A stretch of DNA of 64,000 nucleotides, from the NCBI RefSeq assembly GCF_007830265.1, contig NZ_VLKE01000001.1, positions 1,364,001 to 1,428,000 of the forward strand. The letters run 5' to 3'. This document shows positions 28,704-36,681 of the stretch, piece after piece. The stretch's first letter is position 1; each line of letters begins with the position of its first letter. The translations under genes were made by a program, and so were the position numbers. Below the pieces are notes generated by a model that did no database searches, was not told the origin of the DNA, and saw nothing but the letters and a program-made list of their open reading frames with translations. The DNA is from Micromonospora olivasterospora. GTDB lineage: Bacteria; Actinomycetota; Actinomycetes; Mycobacteriales; Micromonosporaceae.

Positions 28704-28765
28704 CACTTACCTCCGCTTCGCGACTGCGGGGCTCGCAAGCTCACTCCTCGCGCTCGCATGTCGCG

Positions 28766-30430
28766 TCACATCCTCTCGGGGGCGGACACGCCCAGCAGGT
28801 GCAGGCCGTTGGCGATCACCGTGCGGGTGGCGTCGTTGAGCCAGAGCCGGGCCCGGTGCAGGTCGGTGACCTCCTCGTCGCCGCGCGGCAGGATCCGGCA
28901 GTTGTCGTAGAACCGGTGGTACGACCCGGACAGCTCCTCCAGGTAGCGGGCCACCCGGTGCGGCTCCCGCAGCTCGGCGGCGGCGGCCACCACGGTCGGG
29001 AACTCGGCGAGCGCCTTGAGCAGCTCGTTCTCCTTCTCGTGGTCGAGCAGGTCGGGACGGAAGTCGTCGCCCGCGCCCCGGTTCAGCCCCACCTCCGCGG
29101 CGTTGCGGCCCACGCTGGCCGTCCGGGCCGCCACGTACTGGACGTAGTAGACCGGGTTGTCGCGGGTGGCCCGGGTCCACAGCTCGACGTCGATGTCGAT
29201 CGGGGAGTCGCTGGAGTAGCGGGCCAGCGCGTACCGGGCGGCGTCGACGCCGATCGCGTCGACCAGGTCCTCCAGCGTAACCACGGTGCCGGCCCGCTTG
29301 CTCATCCGCAGCGGGGCGCCGTCGCGGACCAGGTTGACCAGCTGGCCGATCAGGATCTCCAGGTTGCGGTCCGGGTCGTCGCCGAAGCAGGCGGCCATCG
29401 CCCGCATCCGGCCGACGTAGCCGTGGTGGTCGGCGCCCAGCATGATCACCACGCGCTCGAAGCCGCGCTCGCGCTTGTCGAGGTAGTACGCGCAGTCCGC
29501 CGCGAAGTACGTCCACTCGCCGTTGGACTTGCGCAGCACCCGGTCCTTGTCGTCGCCGAAGTCGGTGGTGCGCAGCCAGGTCGCGCCCTCGGACTCGTAG
29601 GTGTGGCCCTGCTCGCGCAGCCGGTCCAGGGCCTCGTCCAGCTCGCCCCGCGCGTGCAGGTCCTTCTCGTTGAAGTAGGTGTCGAACTCCACCCCGAAGT
29701 CACGCAGCGAGGACTTGATCTCGGCGAACATCAGCTCGACGCCCTCGACCCGGAACACCTCCTGGGCGGCGGCGTCGTCGAGGCCCAGCACGTCCGGCCG
29801 GGCGGCCTGCACCGCCGCGGCGATCTCCGCGAGGTACGCGCCCGCGTACCCGTCCTCGGGAGCCGGCTCGCCCCGCGCGGCGGCGAGCAGCGAGCGGGCG
29901 AAGCGGTCGATCTGGGAGCCGGCGTCGTTGAAGTAGTACTCCGTGCCGACGTCCGCGCCGGTGGCGCGCAGCAGCCGGGCGAGCGCGTCGCCGACGGCGG
30001 CCCAGCGGACCCCGCCGATGTGCACCGGGCCGGTCGGGTTGGCCGAGACGAACTCCAGGTTGATCTTCAGGCCAGCGAGCGCGGCGCTGCGGCCGTACGC
30101 CGGGCCGGCCTCGACGATCGACCGGGCGAGCTGGCCGGCGACGGCCGCGTCCAGGCGGATGTTGAGGAAGCCGGGGCCGGCGATCTCCACCGACTTGATC
30201 CCCGCGGCCCGGCCGAGCTGCTCGGCCAGCGCGGCGGCCAGCTCCCGCGGCGGCACGCCCACCTTCTTGCTGAGCTGGAGGGCGAGCGTCGAGGCGTAGT
30301 CGCCGTGCTCGGGGTTGCGGGGTCGCTCCACGGCGGTGCGCTCCGGAAGGGCGGAGCGGTCCAGGCCCCGGTCGGCGAAGACGGCGTGGGCTGCGGAGAG
30401 GACGACCTCGGCGAGTTCTGCGGGAGTCAC
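28766..30430 (-). CDS. argS: Arginyl-tRNA synthetase
   Basis: This 554-residue class I synthetase has the N-terminal tRNA-recognition domain, a HIGH-type motif written HIGG ([16 protein letters not shown]), the [14 protein letters not shown] segment, and the class I lysine loop as MSKRAG. The C-terminal DALR-type anticodon-binding domain contains [12 protein letters not shown]. It is the first gene of the leftward argS-lysA-hom-thrC run and is divergent from the DUF3105 gene with a 100-base gap. Confidence 0.97.
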   Translation of the reverse strand: MTPAELAEVVLSAAHAVFADRGLDRSALPERTAVERPRNPEHGDYASTLALQLSKKVGVPPRELAAALAEQLGRAAGIKSVEIAGPGFLNIRLDAAVAGQLARSIVEAGPAYGRSAALAGLKINLEFVSANPTGPVHIGGVRWAAVGDALARLLRATGADVGTEYYFNDAGSQIDRFARSLLAAARGEPAPEDGYAGAYLAEIAAAVQAARPDVLGLDDAAAQEVFRVEGVELMFAEIKSSLRDFGVEFDTYFNEKDLHARGELDEALDRLREQGHTYESEGATWLRTTDFGDDKDRVLRKSNGEWTYFAADCAYYLDKRERGFERVVIMLGADHHGYVGRMRAMAACFGDDPDRNLEILIGQLVNLVRDGAPLRMSKRAGTVVTLEDLVDAIGVDAARYALARYSSDSPIDIDVELWTRATRDNPVYYVQYVAARTASVGRNAAEVGLNRGAGDDFRPDLLDHEKENELLKALAEFPTVVAAAAELREPHRVARYLEELSGSYHRFYDNCRILPRGDEEVTDLHRARLWLNDATRTVIANGLHLLGVSAPERM

Positions 30431-30449
30431 TGATCCATGTTATCGGGGG

Positions 30450-30455
30450 TAGACT
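30450..30455 (+). promoter_or_regulatory. Candidate -10 box upstream of the DUF3105 gene
   Basis: TAGACT in the 100-base divergent gap fits TANNNT. No convincing -35 box is seen at 17-18 bases, so this is tentative. Confidence 0.3.
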
Positions 30456-30530
30456 CGGTCACCCGGCGGCGACCCTTCAGCGTGACCCCTACCCGCCACC
30501 AACGTTGACCGAGCTACCTGACGAGGCACG

Positions 30531-31334
30531 ATGAGCATCAGCACCCCGGGCGGCCCGGAGCGCCGTCCGACCGTGGTCACCACCGGCAAGAAGCCGGCGG
30601 CGGGCCGGCCGGCGTCCGACGCCAAGGCCGGGGCGGGCAAGCCGCAGGGCGGCGCGGGCCGTTCCGGCGGCGGCAAGGGCCCCCGCAAGCCGATCGCCCC
30701 GGTCAAGGTCAGCCAGGGCCGTTCCTGGGGTCCGATCGCCCTGTTCACCGCGGTCGGGGTGCTCGCCGTGGCGATCATCGGCTACGGCGCCTGGGCCGCG
30801 TACAACGGCTCGAAGCCGTGGGAGGACCGGGCCGCCGACATCGCGGGCATCGTCAACTACCGCGAGAAGGACAAGGAGCTCACCTCGGGCGGCAACCACC
30901 AGCAGGGCCCGATCAAGTACGACATCCTCCCGCCGGTGGCCGGCCCGCACAACGCGGCCTGGCAGAACTGCATGGGCGACGTCTACGACGCCCAGATCGC
31001 CAACGAGCACGCGGTGCACAGCCTGGAGCACGGCGCGGTGTGGATCACCTACCGCCCCGACCTGCCGGCCGACCAGGTGGCCACGCTCAAGAGCAAGGTC
31101 CAGGGCCAGGAGAAGATGCTGCTCAGCCCGTTCGAGGGGCTGGACAAGCCGATCTCCCTCCAGGCCTGGGGCTACCAGCTCAAGGTCGACAACGCCGACG
31201 ACAGCCGGATCGACGAGTTCATCAAGGTGCTGCGGGTCAACGCCTCGGTCGAGGGCCCGACGGCCAACTGCGCCGACGGCATCACCGCCACCGGCACCAC
31301 GCCGCGTGACGGCAACCAGATGCCCACCCAGTAA
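30531..31334 (+). CDS. DUF3105 membrane-anchored protein
   Basis: This 267-residue protein has a basic, disordered N-terminus (about 1-62), one membrane helix (about 65-90) and an extracytoplasmic DUF3105 domain with the signature EHAVHSLEHGAVWITYRP. The paired histidines and two cysteines (near NCMGD and ANCADG) suggest metal or redox chemistry, but no function is established. It is followed 27 bases later by a DUF305 gene; this pair recurs in actinobacteria. Confidence 0.85.
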   Translation: MSISTPGGPERRPTVVTTGKKPAAGRPASDAKAGAGKPQGGAGRSGGGKGPRKPIAPVKVSQGRSWGPIALFTAVGVLAVAIIGYGAWAAYNGSKPWEDRAADIAGIVNYREKDKELTSGGNHQQGPIKYDILPPVAGPHNAAWQNCMGDVYDAQIANEHAVHSLEHGAVWITYRPDLPADQVATLKSKVQGQEKMLLSPFEGLDKPISLQAWGYQLKVDNADDSRIDEFIKVLRVNASVEGPTANCADGITATGTTPRDGNQMPTQ

Positions 31335-31361
31335 CCCGTACCCCGACGACGAGGACGCCCG

Positions 31362-32030
31362 ATGACCGCACCCGCGACGACGGACCCCGACCTGGACGAG
31401 GCCCCGGTCACCGACGACGGTGACCGGCGACCCGCCCGCCGCTTCGGCACGCTGGTCGTGGCCGCCGCCGTCGTGGTCGGCCTGCTCCTCGGGTACGCGG
31501 GCGGTCTGCTGACGCCACGGCTCACCCGCCCGGGCGACGCCTCGCCGGAGGCGGGCTTCGCCCGGGACATGACCACTCACCACGCCCAGGCGGTGGCGAT
31601 GGGGCTGATCGCGTACCAGCACGGCACCGATCCCGAGGTGGTGACCATCGGGGGCGACATCGCCACCGGCCAGCAGGGCGAGATCGGCACCATGCAGACC
31701 TGGCTGCGCTCGTGGGGCCTCGACCCCACCGGGTCCCAGCCCCGGATGGCGTGGATGCCCGACGGCCCGGCCATGGTGCGCGACGGCCTGATGCCGGGGA
31801 TGGCCACCCCGGAGGAGATGGCCAAGCTGCGGGCGGCGAAGGGCCGCGAGCTGGACATCCTGTTCCTGGACATGATGATCCGGCACCACATCGGCGGCAT
31901 CCACATGATCGACGGCATCCTCAAGGCCAGCGACGAGCCCGACGTGGTGCGCACCGCCCGCGCCATGAAGAACACCCAGCAGACCGACCTCACCAACCTC
32001 AAGAACGCGCGGGACCGCCTCAAGGGCTGA
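31362..32030 (+). CDS. DUF305 extracytoplasmic protein
   Basis: This 222-residue protein has an N-terminal membrane anchor (about 27-50) and a ferritin-like helical DUF305 domain. Two histidine-rich signatures are typical: MTTHHAQAVAMG and DMMIRHHIGGIHM. Relatives are often linked to copper resistance or metal handling, but this rests on context in other species. It is probably co-transcribed with the DUF3105 gene and ends at a strong hairpin. Confidence 0.87.
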   Translation: MTAPATTDPDLDEAPVTDDGDRRPARRFGTLVVAAAVVVGLLLGYAGGLLTPRLTRPGDASPEAGFARDMTTHHAQAVAMGLIAYQHGTDPEVVTIGGDIATGQQGEIGTMQTWLRSWGLDPTGSQPRMAWMPDGPAMVRDGLMPGMATPEEMAKLRAAKGRELDILFLDMMIRHHIGGIHMIDGILKASDEPDVVRTARAMKNTQQTDLTNLKNARDRLKG

Positions 32031-32046
32031 GCGCGCCGGACACCGC

Positions 32047-32091
32047 GGAGGGCCCGCGTTCCCGTCACCACGGCGGGGACGCGGGCCCTCC
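32047..32091 (+). terminator. Terminator hairpin after the DUF305 gene
   Basis: GGAGGGCCCGCGT (32047-32059) and ACGCGGGCCCTCC (32079-32091) are perfect 13-base arms, 17 bases past the stop. The following bases to 32214 are unusually AT-rich for this genome (TATACT at about 32119) and may hold a promoter. Confidence 0.7.
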
Positions 32092-32214
32092 GGCGTCCGC
32101 GAGACCCTACTGCACCTTTTATACTGCTTTGCCCGTTTAGACCGATTGCCTCCTTTGGAGGGTTTTCTCCGCGCATATCGTGACCAGTCCTGATTCGGGC
32201 TCGTTGCGCAGGAC

Positions 32215-32907
32215 GTGGGGGTTGCACTCAGAGACGCACGGCGCTCGGTCACCAGCTGGTGCCGGCGCCACACGATCGGCGGTGACGGGGCGGTGGCTGC
32301 CGTCCGTCGCGGACAGCGGCAGGGCGAGCCGGGAACGCTCAGCCGCGAGCAGGAGCTGGAACTGATCGACGTCCTGCGGGGCGTCCACCCCGACGAGTTC
32401 GGCCTGGACGAGGAACTGTGGACGCGGCAGAGCCTCACCACGCTCGTCCAGCGCCGGTTCGACCCGGCGATGGACGTCGGCGCGATCGGGGCGTACCTGC
32501 GGGCCTGGGGGTTGGGCCCGCGCGAGCCGCGCGAGCGCGCCTGCGGGCTCTGCGTCGGCGCGGTCGAGCACTGGGTACGCAGCGAGTACCCGGCGATCAC
32601 CCGGGCCGCCCAGGAACACCTCGCCGAGGTCTACTGGCTGGGCCGGGTACGGCTGCGCGGGACGATGCCCGCGGCGGACGTGGTCTCCGCCGTCTCGTCG
32701 CGGGGACGGGTCCGGTTCATGGTGACCACGCCGTCGGTGGACCCGCCGCTGCCCCGGGACTTCGTGCTGCGGCTCAGCGGGGCCGAGGAGCGGCCGGTGC
32801 ACCTCATCGTGGACGGCTCCTGGCCGCGCAACGAGTGGCCCCGCCGCCTGCCCCGCCGCATCCTCCTGCACCCGCTCCCCAGCTGCGGCCGGACGATCGC
32901 CGCCTGA
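32215..32907 (+). CDS. Degenerate IS630-type transposase homologue
   Basis: The 230 residues follow an IS630 transposase in order. There is an N-terminal winged-helix part (ELIDVLRGVHPDEFGLDEEL; GAIGAYLRAWGLGPREP), then AVEHWVRSEYPAITRAAQ, then YWLGRVRLRG where active relatives have WGDE, then VVSAVSSRGRVRFMV, and finally HLIVDGSWPRN, where the second catalytic Asp survives. The first catalytic Asp and the last Glu region are missing, so it cannot be an active DDE enzyme. It could be a dead remnant or a DNA-binding protein kept for another use. The GTG start is the earliest plausible. Confidence 0.65.
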   Translation: MGVALRDARRSVTSWCRRHTIGGDGAVAAVRRGQRQGEPGTLSREQELELIDVLRGVHPDEFGLDEELWTRQSLTTLVQRRFDPAMDVGAIGAYLRAWGLGPREPRERACGLCVGAVEHWVRSEYPAITRAAQEHLAEVYWLGRVRLRGTMPAADVVSAVSSRGRVRFMVTTPSVDPPLPRDFVLRLSGAEERPVHLIVDGSWPRNEWPRRLPRRILLHPLPSCGRTIAA

Positions 32908-32960
32908 CACCCAATCGGCCCCACCCCGGCCTCGCGGCGCGCGGGGATACCGATTGGGTG
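32908..32960 (+). terminator. Inverted repeat after the transposase homologue
   Basis: CACCCAATCGG (32908-32918) and CCGATTGGGTG (32950-32960) are perfect 11-base arms with a 31-base loop, starting right after the stop codon and ending just ahead of the tRNA promoter. Confidence 0.5.
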
Positions 32961-32984
32961 ATCCGGGAGGGGGTTTGCTACTCT
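32954..32984 (+). promoter_or_regulatory. Candidate tRNA-Arg promoter
   Basis: TTGGGT (32954-32959) and TACTCT (32979-32984) are 19 bases apart, with the -10 box ending 14 bases before the tRNA 5' end. Confidence 0.4.
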
Positions 32985-32998
32985 TCTCGGGTCGCTGA

Positions 32999-33070
32999 GC
33001 CCCCGTAGCTCAGGGGATAGAGCACCGCCCTCCGGAGGCGGGGGCGCAGGTTCGAATCCTGCCGGGGGCA
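32999..33070 (+). tRNA. tRNA-Arg (anticodon CCG)
   Basis: A full cloverleaf is visible. The acceptor stem is GCCCCCG/CGGGGGC with discriminator A, the D arm is GCTC-AGGGGATA-GAGC, the anticodon stem CCGCC/GGCGG has loop CTCCGGA (anticodon CCG), and the T arm is GCAGG-TTCGAAT-CCTGC. The CCA end is not encoded. It reads the CGG arginine codon. tRNA-Arg genes are frequent integration targets, and the sequence downstream changes character. Confidence 0.95.
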
Positions 33071-33100
33071 CACTTGCCAAGGAAGCCGCGACCAACACGA

Positions 33101-33137
33101 AAGGCCGCTGACCAGGGAAAACCCGGTCAGCGGCCTT
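33101..33137 (+). terminator. Terminator after tRNA-Arg
   Basis: AAGGCCGCTGACC (33101-33113) and GGTCAGCGGCCTT (33125-33137) are perfect 13-base arms with a short GGGAAAACCC-type centre, 30 bases after the tRNA. Confidence 0.75.
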
Positions 33138-33395
33138 CATCGCATGTCCGGCCCACTCGGCTACCCGAGTCGGTGGAACCAGGCCGTCACGATGTGACAG
33201 ACCGCCATCCACTACGCCAACGCCGCTCGACGGCTCCTGGAGACCGAAGCCGAGCGGCAACCAATGGATCATGTTCTTGGCTTATCGGGCGGCGGTGGAG
33301 GTGGGCCGCTGGCGTTCGCCGCGCCGCATTCCGGCCGCGGCAGGGCGGTAATTACTCGTAACATTACCGTCACACTAGGCAAGTACATTTCAAAG
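33138..33395. other. Gene-poor stretch between tRNA-Arg and the SulP gene
   Basis: No convincing gene is seen. Composition becomes less GC-rich toward the right (GTAATTACTCGTAACATTAC at about 33349-33368), which probably holds the SulP promoter. One plus frame (HYANAARRLLETEAERQ, about 33211-33261) looks protein-like but is too short to name. It may be a remnant left by an integration event at the tRNA. Confidence 0.4.
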
Positions 33396-34925
33396 ATGTC
33401 GGTTTTGAGGTCGTTTCGGCACGATTTTCCCGCGTCGATCGTGGTCTTTCTGATTGCGATCCCGTTATCCCTAGGTATCGCTGCGGCGTCCGGGGCGCCG
33501 CTGCTGGCCGGGCTGGTCGCCGCCGTCGTGGGCGGAATTGTCGCTGGCGCACTCAGCGGCGCCCCGCTGCAGGTCAGCGGGCCGGCGGCCGGCCTCACCG
33601 TGATCGTCGCGGGTACCATCGTCGAGTTCGGCTTCGCCGGTACCGCCGCGATCGTGGCCGTCGCCGGCCTGGTGCAGATCCTGCTGGGCATCACCCGCCT
33701 CGGCCGGGCAGCGCTCGCTCTGTCGCCAGCAGTCGTGCACGGCATGCTCGCCGGCATCGGTTTGGTCATCGCGCTGAGCCAGATCCACGTGGTACTCGGC
33801 GGTGCGCCACAAAGCTCTGTGTGGGCGAATCTGCGTGATTTGCCCGGCCAAGTCGTCGGTCACCACAGCGTGTCCGTGGTACTCGGCGCGCTGACCATCG
33901 CGCTGTTGCTGATTTGGCCACGTCTAGTCAAAACCACCTTGCTGCCGGCGGCGCTGATCGCCGTGGTTGCCGCCACTGTGGTCGCGGCGGTCCTGAACGC
34001 CGACGTGGATCGGGTGGACCTGCCCGCCGAGCCGCTGAGTGAACTGGCCTTCGCCCGCTGGCCGGACGCGCCGCTGCGGGAAATCACCGTGGCTGTCATC
34101 ACCATCGCCCTGGTAGCGAGCGTGGAATCCCTGCTTTCAGCGGTAGCCGTTGATCGGATGCACGACGGCCCCCGCGCCAACCTCAACCGTGAACTCATCG
34201 CTCAGGGCACCGCGAACGCCGTCTCCGGCACGCTCGGCGGCCTCCCAGTCACCGGCGTTATCGTGCGAAGCTCAACCAATGTCGCGGCCGGCGCCCGCAC
34301 CCGCGCCTCGGCCATCCTGCACGGCGTCTGGATCGCCGGGTTCGTGTTGGTCGGCGCCGCATGGTTGGAAATGATCCCGATGGCCGCGCTCGCCGCCGTC
34401 CTCGTGGTGGTCGGCTTACGGCTGGTGAGCCTCGCTCAGATCCGCACGTATGCCCGGCACCGGGAACTTCCCATCTATCTGATCACCGCGGTCGGCGTTG
34501 CCGCGACGGACCTGCTCACCGGGGTCGGGCTGGGCATGGCGACGGCGGGGCTCTTCATGCTGTGGCGGTTGGCCCGGTGCGAAATCCGGACCACCCAACC
34601 GGCATCCGGCACCTGGCTCGTGTCGATCACCGGAACCCTCGCGTTCATCGCCTCCGAGCGGCTCACCCGCCGACTTGCCGCGCTACCCGCCGCTCAGTAC
34701 GTCGAACTCGAACTGCATCTTGACTATCTCGATCACGGTGCGTACGAAACCATCCGCGGCTGGCAGGAGTCCTACACGCGAGCCGGCGGTCAGGTCCACA
34801 TCAGCGAAATACACGACTCCTGGTTCCACCGGGCGGCATCCGACGGGCTCGGCACCGGCAAACGCACCCCCCGCTGCACAACTCGGGGTGGAAGTTCTCC
34901 GGATCTCGCCTGGGACGGTTCGTAG
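33396..34925 (+). CDS. SulP-family inorganic anion transporter
   Basis: This 509-residue permease is of the sulfate/bicarbonate type. The N-terminal part has FLIAIPLSLGIAAASGAPLL and the TM3-like GAPLQVSGPAAGLTVIVAG; the conserved VESLLSAVAVDRMHDGPRAN follows, and a weak STAS-like domain closes the protein (about 400-490, VELELHLDYLDHGAYETI). Bicarbonate or sulfate is likely; the sequence cannot decide. The internal ATG 33396 was chosen because the upstream extension is glycine-rich and unconserved. Codon use is less GC-biased than in neighbouring genes, consistent with transfer next to the tRNA. Confidence 0.88.
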   Translation: MSVLRSFRHDFPASIVVFLIAIPLSLGIAAASGAPLLAGLVAAVVGGIVAGALSGAPLQVSGPAAGLTVIVAGTIVEFGFAGTAAIVAVAGLVQILLGITRLGRAALALSPAVVHGMLAGIGLVIALSQIHVVLGGAPQSSVWANLRDLPGQVVGHHSVSVVLGALTIALLLIWPRLVKTTLLPAALIAVVAATVVAAVLNADVDRVDLPAEPLSELAFARWPDAPLREITVAVITIALVASVESLLSAVAVDRMHDGPRANLNRELIAQGTANAVSGTLGGLPVTGVIVRSSTNVAAGARTRASAILHGVWIAGFVLVGAAWLEMIPMAALAAVLVVVGLRLVSLAQIRTYARHRELPIYLITAVGVAATDLLTGVGLGMATAGLFMLWRLARCEIRTTQPASGTWLVSITGTLAFIASERLTRRLAALPAAQYVELELHLDYLDHGAYETIRGWQESYTRAGGQVHISEIHDSWFHRAASDGLGTGKRTPRCTTRGGSSPDLAWDGS

Positions 34926-35157
34926 CGCGGCGAGCGAGCCACGCTGCCCAACCCTCGACCCCGATTTCGTGCCAGCCGACGGCATCGGCGCGGCCGGACG
35001 GTAGCGCCAGCGGATCGGCTGGCTGTGCGCGCCAGCAGTCGGCGGCGCGAGCGCGGGCCGCCTCGACCACGTACGCCCGCCGCGCCGTCTCGCTGCATGG
35101 GTCGGCCGGCGGTGGGCCCGGCAGCAGTCGTTCGCGCACCGCGTCGGGCGGCCGCAT
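34801..35157 (-). pseudogene. Truncated hypothetical gene beside the SulP segment
   Basis: About the first 78 codons (35157 to about 34923) look like a genuine protein start (MRPPDAVRERLLPGPPPADP ... AVGWHEIGVEGWAAWLAR), with typical local codon use. Beyond 34925 the frame runs antisense through the end of the SulP gene and loses any protein-like character. The break coincides with the SulP stop, so the 3' part was probably removed when that segment arrived. I do not recognise the family. Confidence 0.5.
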
Positions 35158-35166
35158 CGCCCGACG

Positions 35167-36005
35167 TCACGGCGCGTACGGGTCCCTGCCCGCCTGGATC
35201 GCGTCGAGCAGCGCCGCCGTCCGGGCCTGGATCGCCGCGTACGGGCCCTCGCCGTGGCTGATCCGCGCCGCCCCGAGCCGGGTCAGCTCGGCGAGGCTCG
35301 GACCACCCGGCCGGTAGAGCAGGTTCACCGGGGCGTCCGCCCCGGCCACGAACTCCGCGACCTGCCCCGGCTCTGCTAGGAGGATCGGGTAGACGGAGTC
35401 CGCCCCGGCTGCCCGGTAGCGCCGGGCCCGGCGGATCGCCTCGGCGGTACGCCCGGCCGGGTCGCCGGCCCCGCGCAGGTGTACGTCGATCCGGGCGTTG
35501 AGCACCAGCGGCACGCCCGCCGCGTCGGCCGCCGCGCGAACGGCGGCAAGCAGGTCGGCCTGCTCCTCGGCGCCGCATCCCAGATCCGTACCGTCCGATC
35601 CCCGCTGGTGGAGTCGTACAGCGCGCGGGTACAGGGGTCCGAGTCCTCCAGGTTGCAGCCCACCGCCCCCGCGGACAGCAGCCGCTCGACCAGCTCGGTC
35701 GGCCGCAGCCCGTACCCGCGTTCCAGGTCGGCCGTGACGGGGACCGGCACGGCGCGGGCGATCCGGGCGACCGCGGCGAGCATCTCGTCGACAGGGGTGG
35801 CCTCGCCGTCGGCGTAGCCGAGTGATTCGGCGACGGCGGAGCTGCTGGTGGCGACGGCCGGGAAACCGGCGGCGGCGACGGCCCGGGCCGAGCCGGCGTC
35901 CCACGCGTTCGGCAGGACCAGCGGGTCGCCGGGCTTGTGCAGGGTACACAGGGTGTCCGCCTGCTCGACGAGGGTCGACGGGTTCACGGTCATGGCGCGC
36001 ATCAT
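35167..36005 (-). pseudogene. Isocitrate lyase/PEP-mutase-family gene with frameshift insertion
   Basis: The N-terminal part (LPNAWDAGSARAVAAAGFPA, VPVTADLERGYG, GCNLEDSDP) is one frame; the C-terminal part (EEQADLLAAVRAAADAAGVP, NARIDVHL, ISHGEGPYAAIQ) is another. The shift is near 35575-35615, where about 40 extra bases encode STSGDRTVRIWDAA, a peptide typical of WD40 repeats and foreign to this family. Relatives are oxaloacetate-decarboxylase-like C-C lyases. The start is one of the ATGs at 36005/36002, behind a G-rich site. It is divergent from the TetR gene. Confidence 0.75.
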
Positions 36006-36033
36006 GGCACCCCCCTGTGGCACAGCACACTCT

Positions 36034-36068
36034 CTGACCGATCGGTCAGGTGCTGACCGATCGGTCAG
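36034..36068. promoter_or_regulatory. Two tandem TetR-type operators
   Basis: The perfect palindrome CTGACCGATCGGTCAG occurs at 36034-36049 and again at 36053-36068, 19 bases centre to centre. It lies in the divergent gap 15 bases before the TetR start. The repressor probably binds here to control itself, the MMPL pump and perhaps the PEP-mutase-like gene. Confidence 0.8.
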
Positions 36069-36082
36069 GCATGCTGGAGGGC

Positions 36083-36628
36083 ATGGCACGAGCGGTACCG
36101 GCGACGCACGCCGAGATCCTCAGCGCGGCGGCGCGGCGGTTCGCCGTCACCGGGTACAAGGGCACCTCGCTACAGGACATCGCCGGCGAGGTCGGGGTCT
36201 CCAAGGCGACGGTGCTCTACCACTTCGCCAACAAGGAGGCCCTGCTCGGCGAGCTGATGGCCCCGGCGATCGCGGTGCTGCAGGAGCTGGACGCCCGGCT
36301 CGCCGGGCTGACCGGCGCGGCCGCCCAACAGGTCGCCGCCGAGGGCTTCGTCGACCTCGCGGTGCGCTTCCGCGGGGAGATCGCGCTGCTCCGCGGCGAG
36401 TTCGCCCACCTGCTCGAGCAGCCGGCGTTCGCGCACGTGCAGCAGATCTCCGAACGCCTCATCGCGGCGTTCGCCGGCCACTCGCCGCGCCCGGCGGTCC
36501 GCGTCGCGGCGCTGGTCGTCCTCGCCGGGATCGCGAAGACCTGCGGCGAGTTCGGCGACCTCGCGGACGACGAGCTGCGCGCGGCGCTGCTCGGCCTCGT
36601 CCGGCGCGCGCTGGAGCCCCCCGACTGA
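36083..36628 (+). CDS. TetR/AcrR-family transcriptional repressor
   Basis: This 181-residue regulator has an N-terminal helix-turn-helix (ATHAEILSAAARRFAVTGYK; SLQDIAGEVGVSKATVLYHF) and a helical ligand domain. ATG 36083 (MARAVPATH) has a CTGGAGGGC ribosome site; earlier in-frame starts fall inside the operator. It is followed 53 bases later by an MMPL pump gene, a very common repressor-pump pairing, and preceded by two palindromic operators. Confidence 0.92.
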   Translation: MARAVPATHAEILSAAARRFAVTGYKGTSLQDIAGEVGVSKATVLYHFANKEALLGELMAPAIAVLQELDARLAGLTGAAAQQVAAEGFVDLAVRFRGEIALLRGEFAHLLEQPAFAHVQQISERLIAAFAGHSPRPAVRVAALVVLAGIAKTCGEFGDLADDELRAALLGLVRRALEPPD

Positions 36629-36681
36629 CCCCCCACCCCCACCACCGACCAGCAAACCCACGACCGAGGGACAAGGAACTG

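Noticed and set aside
33211..33261. Remnant of a tyrosine integrase beside tRNA-Arg
   Set aside because: The 17-residue protein-like stretch is too short and carries no R-H-R-Y motif; not claimed as an integrase.
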